DNA of 33,264 nucleotides from positions 1 through 33,264 of the forward strand of contig NZ_JAELUI010000056.1 of NCBI RefSeq assembly GCF_016429285.1. The letters run 5' to 3'. Below are positions 29,180 to 33,264 of this stretch, in pieces. The translations under genes were made by a program, and so were the position numbers. This DNA is from Ralstonia sp. ASV6. Its GTDB lineage: Bacteria > Pseudomonadota > Gammaproteobacteria > Burkholderiales > Burkholderiaceae. The notes under the pieces are model-generated. The model was not told where the DNA came from. It made no database searches and saw nothing but the letters and a program-made list of their open reading frames with translations. Within the stretch, counting starts at the first letter, position 1. Each line of letters begins with the position of its first letter.

Positions 29180-30034
29180 CTATCGGATCGCTTCGGCTGT
29201 ATCCCAAACGCCCGTCTGCACCACCTCCCGCACATAGTCCGCAAAATCACGCGGCGCCCGGCCCAGCGCACGCTGCACGCCATCGGTCACGTGCACGTTG
29301 CGTCCATCGAGCACCTCTGCAAACAACCCACCAAGAAACGCCGCAAACTCGCGCGGCACGTAGTCGGAGAGCATTTCCACGTACGCATCCGCCGCCATCG
29401 GCTGATAGTGGATATCGCGGCTGAGCGCATCGCTCAGGATCTCGGCCACTTCGGCAAAGGTCAGCGCGCACGGGCCGGTCATCTCGTACAACTGGCCGAT
29501 ATGGCGCGCGTCGGTAAAGGCGGCGACAGCAGCATCGGCCAGATCGCCCGCATCCACAAACGGCTCGGCGATGTTGCCTCCAGGCAGCGCAATCACGCCG
29601 GCCAGCACGGGTTCCAGCAGGTGGCCTTCGCTGAAGTTCTGGTTGAACCAGCTGGCGCGCAGCAACGTCCAGGCGAGGCCGCTGTTTTGCACGATGGCTT
29701 CGCAGCGTTGCGCGGCGGGCTCGCCACGGCCGGAGAGCAGCACAAGATGGCGCACGCCGGCCGCCGTGGCCGCCGCAACGAATGCGTGGATGGCCGTCTC
29801 GGCGCCTGGCGCGGCCAGGTCTGGTTGGTAGGTGATGTAGACGCCGTCCATGCCGGCCAATGCTGCTGGCCATGTGGTCGGGTCCGCCCAGTCAAAGGCC
29901 GGGTTGGCATTGCGCGAGCCCTCACGCACGGTCACGCCGTGCGCACGCAAACCCTGTGCAACGCGCGCACCCGTCTTGCCGGTGGCGCCCAGAACGAGGA
30001 CGGAGGACACGGGGAAAGCTTGGACGATCTGCAT
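29180..30034 (-). CDS. NmrA-like NAD(P)-binding protein
   Basis: A 284-residue atypical SDR of the NmrA/QOR2 type. The cofactor motif SVLVLGATGKTGARV (11-25) shows GxxGxxG. Further family features are VYITYQPDLAAPGAE, VRHLVLLSGRGE, WTLLRASWFNQNF and EPFVDAGDLADAAVAAF. Relatives act as quinone or azo/dye reductases or as redox-sensing regulators. The ATG at 30034 fits the family N-terminus and follows an AGGAGTC; the open frame upstream runs over the AraC gene. The divergent AraC gene, 143 bases away, is the likely regulator. Confidence 0.9.
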   Translation of the reverse strand: MQIVQAFPVSSVLVLGATGKTGARVAQGLRAHGVTVREGSRNANPAFDWADPTTWPAALAGMDGVYITYQPDLAAPGAETAIHAFVAAATAAGVRHLVLLSGRGEPAAQRCEAIVQNSGLAWTLLRASWFNQNFSEGHLLEPVLAGVIALPGGNIAEPFVDAGDLADAAVAAFTDARHIGQLYEMTGPCALTFAEVAEILSDALSRDIHYQPMAADAYVEMLSDYVPREFAAFLGGLFAEVLDGRNVHVTDGVQRALGRAPRDFADYVREVVQTGVWDTAEAIR

Positions 30035-30177
30035 GGCAAGACTCCTGAAGGTTTTTGGGTGGAAGACGCCTCCAGTATGGAAAGCTGGCCCATTTCGGAT
30101 GTGATTTGGCGTCCGCCGTTGATGCTCGATCGTCCAGATCAGCGCACAATGCGCACGTTGTTGCTCAGGATGTCGCC

Positions 30178-31152
30178 ATGACTTCGACAAACACGCCACC
30201 CCCCTGGACCCACATCGACCCGCTGGGCGAAGCGCTGCACTTTCTGCGCATGAGCGGCGTGTTCTATTGCCGCTCGGAGTTCTCCGCGCCGTGGGGGCTG
30301 GCGCTGCCGCCCATGCCCGACTGCATGATGCTGCACGTGGTGGCCAGCGGCCGTGCCTGGCTGGAGGTGGATGGCGAGCCGGCACGCGCGCTGGCCCCCG
30401 GCGATCTGGCCATCGTGCCGCGCGGCACCGGGCACCGGCTGACTAGCCAGCCGGGTGTGGCCTGCGCGGGCCTGTTCGAATTGCCGCGTGAACTGATGAG
30501 CGAGCGCTACGAAGTGCTGCGCCACGGCGGCAACGGCGAACCCGCGCAGATGATCTGTGCAGCGGTGCGCTTCGGCCACCCGGCTGCGCAACGGCTGGCG
30601 GCAGTGCTGCCGGCGGCGCTCTGCATCGACAGCCGGCAATCACCGCACGCGCAATGGATCGAGCAAACCCTGCGCTTCATGGCCGCAGAAGCCCGCATGC
30701 CCCAGCCCGGCGGTGAAACCATGGTGACGCGGCTGGCGGACATTCTCGTCATCCTCGCCATTCGCGATTGGATTGAACGCGATCCGGCTGCACGCAGCGG
30801 TTGGGTAGGGGCCTTGCAGGACAAGCAGATCGGCCGCGCGATGGCGCTGATCCATCGCGAGCCCGCGCGGGAGTGGACGCTCGGCGCCCTGGCCAACGAG
30901 GCCGCAATGTCTCGCTCGGCATTTGCCGCACGCTTCACACGGTTGGTGGGCGAACCGGCGATGCAATACGTTGCACGCTGGCGCATGCAGATTGCGTTGG
31001 GCTGGCTGCAGGAAGAGCGTCTGCCGCTGGCCGAGGCCGCCAGCCGGCTGGGTTACCAGTCGGAGGCGGCATTCAGCCGTGCGTTCAAGCGGTTCAATGG
31101 GGTGACGCCCGGGGCCGCTCGCCGCAGCGCGACCCCGGAAGCGACGGCCTAG
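30178..31152 (+). CDS. AraC-family regulator with cupin-type sensor domain
   Basis: A 324-residue regulator. The N-terminal half is a cupin_6-type sensor domain (CMMLHVVASGRAWLEVDG, LAPGDLAIVPRGTGHRL). The C-terminal 100 residues hold the two AraC helix-turn-helix motifs: WTLGALANEAAMSRSAFAARFTRLVG and LPLAEAASRLGYQSEAAFSRAFKRFNGVTPGAARR. The ATG at 30178 has CAGGA seven bases upstream. It is divergent from the NmrA-like gene; an imperfect palindrome ACAATGCGCACGTTGT at 30146-30161 (6 of 8 pairs) may be a binding site. Its stop codon overlaps that of the convergent acvB gene. Confidence 0.93.
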   Translation: MTSTNTPPPWTHIDPLGEALHFLRMSGVFYCRSEFSAPWGLALPPMPDCMMLHVVASGRAWLEVDGEPARALAPGDLAIVPRGTGHRLTSQPGVACAGLFELPRELMSERYEVLRHGGNGEPAQMICAAVRFGHPAAQRLAAVLPAALCIDSRQSPHAQWIEQTLRFMAAEARMPQPGGETMVTRLADILVILAIRDWIERDPAARSGWVGALQDKQIGRAMALIHREPAREWTLGALANEAAMSRSAFAARFTRLVGEPAMQYVARWRMQIALGWLQEERLPLAEAASRLGYQSEAAFSRAFKRFNGVTPGAARRSATPEATA

Positions 31153-32936
31153 CGCGCAGTCGGGCCGGGGGCGCGGGCGCCTTCCAGAATGATGCGTGCC
31201 AGCTTGGCGTAGTCACCGTCAAAGTGATGGCCCCCGGGCAACTTCACAAGCTGGACCTGCTTTGGGTCCAGGCCCGGGCAGTTGGTGTCCTTCTCTTCCT
31301 TGCCATAGATGCACATGCCCAGGCCAGCCGGCAGCTTCTGCACTTCGGGCAGGATCAGCAGGCCCGACGCGCTGCTCGACACCCAGTTGGTCATGTGGAA
31401 CTCGAAATCGGCACGCTTGCCCAGGCCCATCATCACAGCGAGTGCCACATGCTCGCGCGATGCCGCAGGCAAGCGGTTGACGATGAAGGGCAGCACATCC
31501 GCACCCTGTGAATAGCCAATCAGCAACGCCTTGCTCTTCTTCCAGCGCGCGGCGTAGAAGCGCACCAGGCGATCCATGTCGGCCGCGGCCGAGGCCGGCG
31601 TGCGCGGGGTCCAGAAGTAGCGCAGCGAATCGATGCCGACCACGGGCACACCCGACTTGGACAACGCGGCGGCCACCTCCTTGTCGAGCCCGGCCCAGCC
31701 GCCATCACCCGACAGCAGGATCGCAAACAGCTCCGACGACGTGCCCGGCTGCGCGGCCACTTCAATGATGGGCAGATCCGACACGGCTGCGGGCGGCTGC
31801 GGGGGCGGCGGCTTGCGCTGCGCGTTCAGTTTGGCGAAGGCGGCCTTGAACGGCTCGCTTGCAGTCACAGGGGGGACGTTGGCGGCGCCCGGCGCAGCCG
31901 GTTGCACAGCGGGCAGCGCAACCGACTGCGCACCGGAAATCGTGTCGATGAAGGCCTGCGTGGCGCGTGCCTCGCACAGCGGGCCGGAGCGGCGTGCAAA
32001 CGGTGTGAGCGTACCCGACTGCAGCGCCACCCACGGCGCCGACAACTTCGTGGCCGGCAGCAGCACCACGCCTGCGTTCTCCGGCGGTTTGGTGCGTTTG
32101 GCCGTGGTGCGGCTTTCGCTCTGGCGGCGGCTGAAGTGCACGCCCTCGCCCTTGCACAGCGGCTTGCGCAGCTCCAGCACCGGGCAGAACTCCATCGACA
32201 TGGCTGCGGCAAAGATGTTCGGGCGTGCCTGCGCAATCATTGCGTAGGCCAGCGCACCGCCTTCGTTGTCACCCACGAGGATGGGCGGGTAGTAACCCGG
32301 CACCTTCTCGTAGGCTTGCAGGAAGCGGCTGAAGTTTTCCAGATCGCCATCAGGGAAAGCGCAATCGCCCAGGTCTGCCTCGAGGCTTGAAAACAGTGCG
32401 GGCGTGGAAAGGCCGGCCACCAGCGCGCCCTGCTCTGCCAGGCTCTGCGCCATGCGCGAGGTGGCAGGCGTCCAGCCCTGATCGCCCGAGAGCATCAGCA
32501 CGACAGAACGGATCTCGCCCTTGGGTTTATAGACCGGCACATCACGAAAACGCCCGTGCGTGACGAACTCGACGGCGCCGGGCGCGGCAGCCGGTGTAGC
32601 CGGCGCCACCACAGGCAGCGACAGCACGCCACCATTGGCAGCCTTGTTGGCGGTCACGGCGGTGGCGCTCATCTGCAGGCGCGGCAGCATTTCGCCTTGC
32701 GGCGGCACGGCCGTCACACCACTGGCACCCGTCATGCCCACGGGCGGCACCAGCACCGGCCCCTGCACCGGCGTGGGCTTGGGTGCGGAAGCGGCCGCGG
32801 GCGCCTCCGCCGCCACGGTCAACGACGTCGCCAGCCAGCACGCGATTGCCGTGGCGGCCATCGCCACCACGCGCCGCCCGGTGTGTTGCACTCCCCGATG
32901 CCGCGCCTCTTGCGTGCGCGGTGCTTGCCAACTCAT
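31149..32936 (-). CDS. acvB: AcvB/VirJ-family periplasmic hydrolase
   Basis: A 595-residue exported protein. A long N-terminus leads into a membrane/signal segment at about 22-43 (VVAMAATAIACWLATSLTVAAEA), then a Pro/Ala-rich stretch. Two alpha/beta hydrolase-like units follow. The second, about 403-590, is the VirJ domain: LLSGDGGW (408-415), nucleophile Ser476 in IGYSQGAD, and His570/571 in LPGGHHFDGDY. The first, about 140-300, has LMLSGDQGW and VGDNEGGALAYA but Asn224 at the nucleophile position, so it looks inactive. AcvB is known to hydrolyse lysyl-phosphatidylglycerol in the outer leaflet. Its ATG overlaps the mprF stop codon (ATGA), so the two are translationally coupled. Confidence 0.9.
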   Translation of the reverse strand: MSWQAPRTQEARHRGVQHTGRRVVAMAATAIACWLATSLTVAAEAPAAASAPKPTPVQGPVLVPPVGMTGASGVTAVPPQGEMLPRLQMSATAVTANKAANGGVLSLPVVAPATPAAAPGAVEFVTHGRFRDVPVYKPKGEIRSVVLMLSGDQGWTPATSRMAQSLAEQGALVAGLSTPALFSSLEADLGDCAFPDGDLENFSRFLQAYEKVPGYYPPILVGDNEGGALAYAMIAQARPNIFAAAMSMEFCPVLELRKPLCKGEGVHFSRRQSESRTTAKRTKPPENAGVVLLPATKLSAPWVALQSGTLTPFARRSGPLCEARATQAFIDTISGAQSVALPAVQPAAPGAANVPPVTASEPFKAAFAKLNAQRKPPPPQPPAAVSDLPIIEVAAQPGTSSELFAILLSGDGGWAGLDKEVAAALSKSGVPVVGIDSLRYFWTPRTPASAAADMDRLVRFYAARWKKSKALLIGYSQGADVLPFIVNRLPAASREHVALAVMMGLGKRADFEFHMTNWVSSSASGLLILPEVQKLPAGLGMCIYGKEEKDTNCPGLDPKQVQLVKLPGGHHFDGDYAKLARIILEGARAPGPTAR

Positions 32937-33264
32937 TTGGAGATCACTCCCTTCAACCCGCCGCCGATCAGCGCGGCAACGTCAGTCAATGTGAATAGCG
33001 GCGCCAAGCCGCCGCGCACGAGCAGGTAGCGGGGCTCCCACATCGGCTCGAATTTGTCCTTGAAACTGCGCAGCCCACGGAAATTGTAGAAGCGCGCGCC
33101 GTGGCGGAACATCATCCGTCCGAAGCGGTGCCAGCGCGGCGCAAGCTCATGCTCGACCATGCCCGACATCGGCGCCATCCCCAGGCCGAAACGCTGATAG
33201 CCCTCGGCCTGGAAGTGCAGGATCAGCTTGCCGAAGAGGAAGTCCATCGTGCCCGGCGGCACGG
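32933..33264 (-). CDS. mprF: Phosphatidylglycerol lysyltransferase, C-terminal end only
   Basis: Only the last 109 residues are in the window; the gene continues beyond 33264. The sequence DFLFGKLILHFQAEGYQRF and GMAPMSGM, then FRGLRSFKDKFEPMWEPRYL, is the hallmark end of the MprF/LpiA catalytic domain (DUF2156). The enzyme transfers lysine from Lys-tRNA to phosphatidylglycerol in the inner membrane and so lowers the negative surface charge, which protects against cationic peptides and acid. The stop codon overlaps the acvB start, matching the lpiA-acvB operons of Rhizobium and Agrobacterium. Confidence 0.9.
   Translation of the reverse strand, partial: VPPGTMDFLFGKLILHFQAEGYQRFGLGMAPMSGMVEHELAPRWHRFGRMMFRHGARFYNFRGLRSFKDKFEPMWEPRYLLVRGGLAPLFTLTDVAALIGGGLKGVISK

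Noticed and set aside
1-33264. Possible genomic island or prophage
   Set aside because: There are no integrase, transposase, phage or conjugation genes, no tRNA with flanking repeats, and gene density and apparent base composition are uniform across the window.

Overview
The window is high-GC chromosomal DNA, probably from a Ralstonia or closely related Burkholderiaceae species. The basis is gene content: an mprF-acvB lysyl-phosphatidylglycerol pair, many LysR-type regulators, DUF3455/DUF488/DUF1059 proteins of betaproteobacterial type, and an intergenic repeat of a kind I associate with Ralstonia and relatives. The genus is inferred by recognition, not by a database search. I see 39 protein-coding genes, two of them cut by the window edges. 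I see no RNA genes, CRISPR array, transposase, integrase or phage genes. It looks like a metabolic and regulatory accessory region, not a mobile island.

Layout. 1-2370: a truncated exported hydrolase, a tiny secreted repeat protein, then a forward pair of exported proteins (cupin; epoxide-hydrolase-like enzyme). 2422-6653: an AEC transporter and two LysR regulators on the minus strand, the second divergent from a class I aminotransferase. 6776-9310: a compact forward operon of histidine phosphatase, APH-like kinase and SDR dehydrogenase. 9352-11257: a LysR regulator divergent from a metallo-beta-lactamase-fold hydrolase. 11370-15139: a GntR/UTRA regulator followed by a complete NitT/TauT-type ABC importer, with a repeat element between permease and binding protein. 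15188-16528: three small DUF proteins. 16553-17530: an ArsR-SRPBCC pair with twin operators. 17614-20702: a LuxR-type regulator, a PACE efflux pump with divergent LysR regulator, and a PilZ/YcgR-like protein. 20856-22971: YheO-like regulator, PLP ammonia-lyase and RidA. 23036-25813: an alpha/beta hydrolase and an SDR with divergent LysR regulator. 26028-29127: a DUF3761 protein, a SulP anion transporter, and a GRDP-like membrane protein with a Cys/Gly tail. 29180-31152: an NmrA-like reductase divergent from an AraC regulator. 31149-33264: acvB and the 3' end of mprF.

How the genes work together. Most units are small regulator-plus-enzyme or regulator-plus-transporter modules, typical of a metabolically versatile soil, water or plant-associated bacterium. 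Three modules have clear internal logic. The dehydratase/RidA pair makes an enamine/imine and then hydrolyses it. The kinase/SDR/phosphatase operon resembles the phosphorylating hydroxyacyl-CoA modules around ACAD10/11-like or LvaA-like kinases. mprF/acvB are likely opposing activities on lysyl-phosphatidylglycerol.

Nothing amounts to a clearly new large system. The best leads are the secreted repeat protein and the direct-repeat array upstream of it, the phosphatase lacking its second catalytic histidine, the paired ArsR operators, the 35-bp palindrome before the YheO-like gene, the palindromic repeat inside the ABC operon, and the Cys/Gly-tailed GRDP-like protein.
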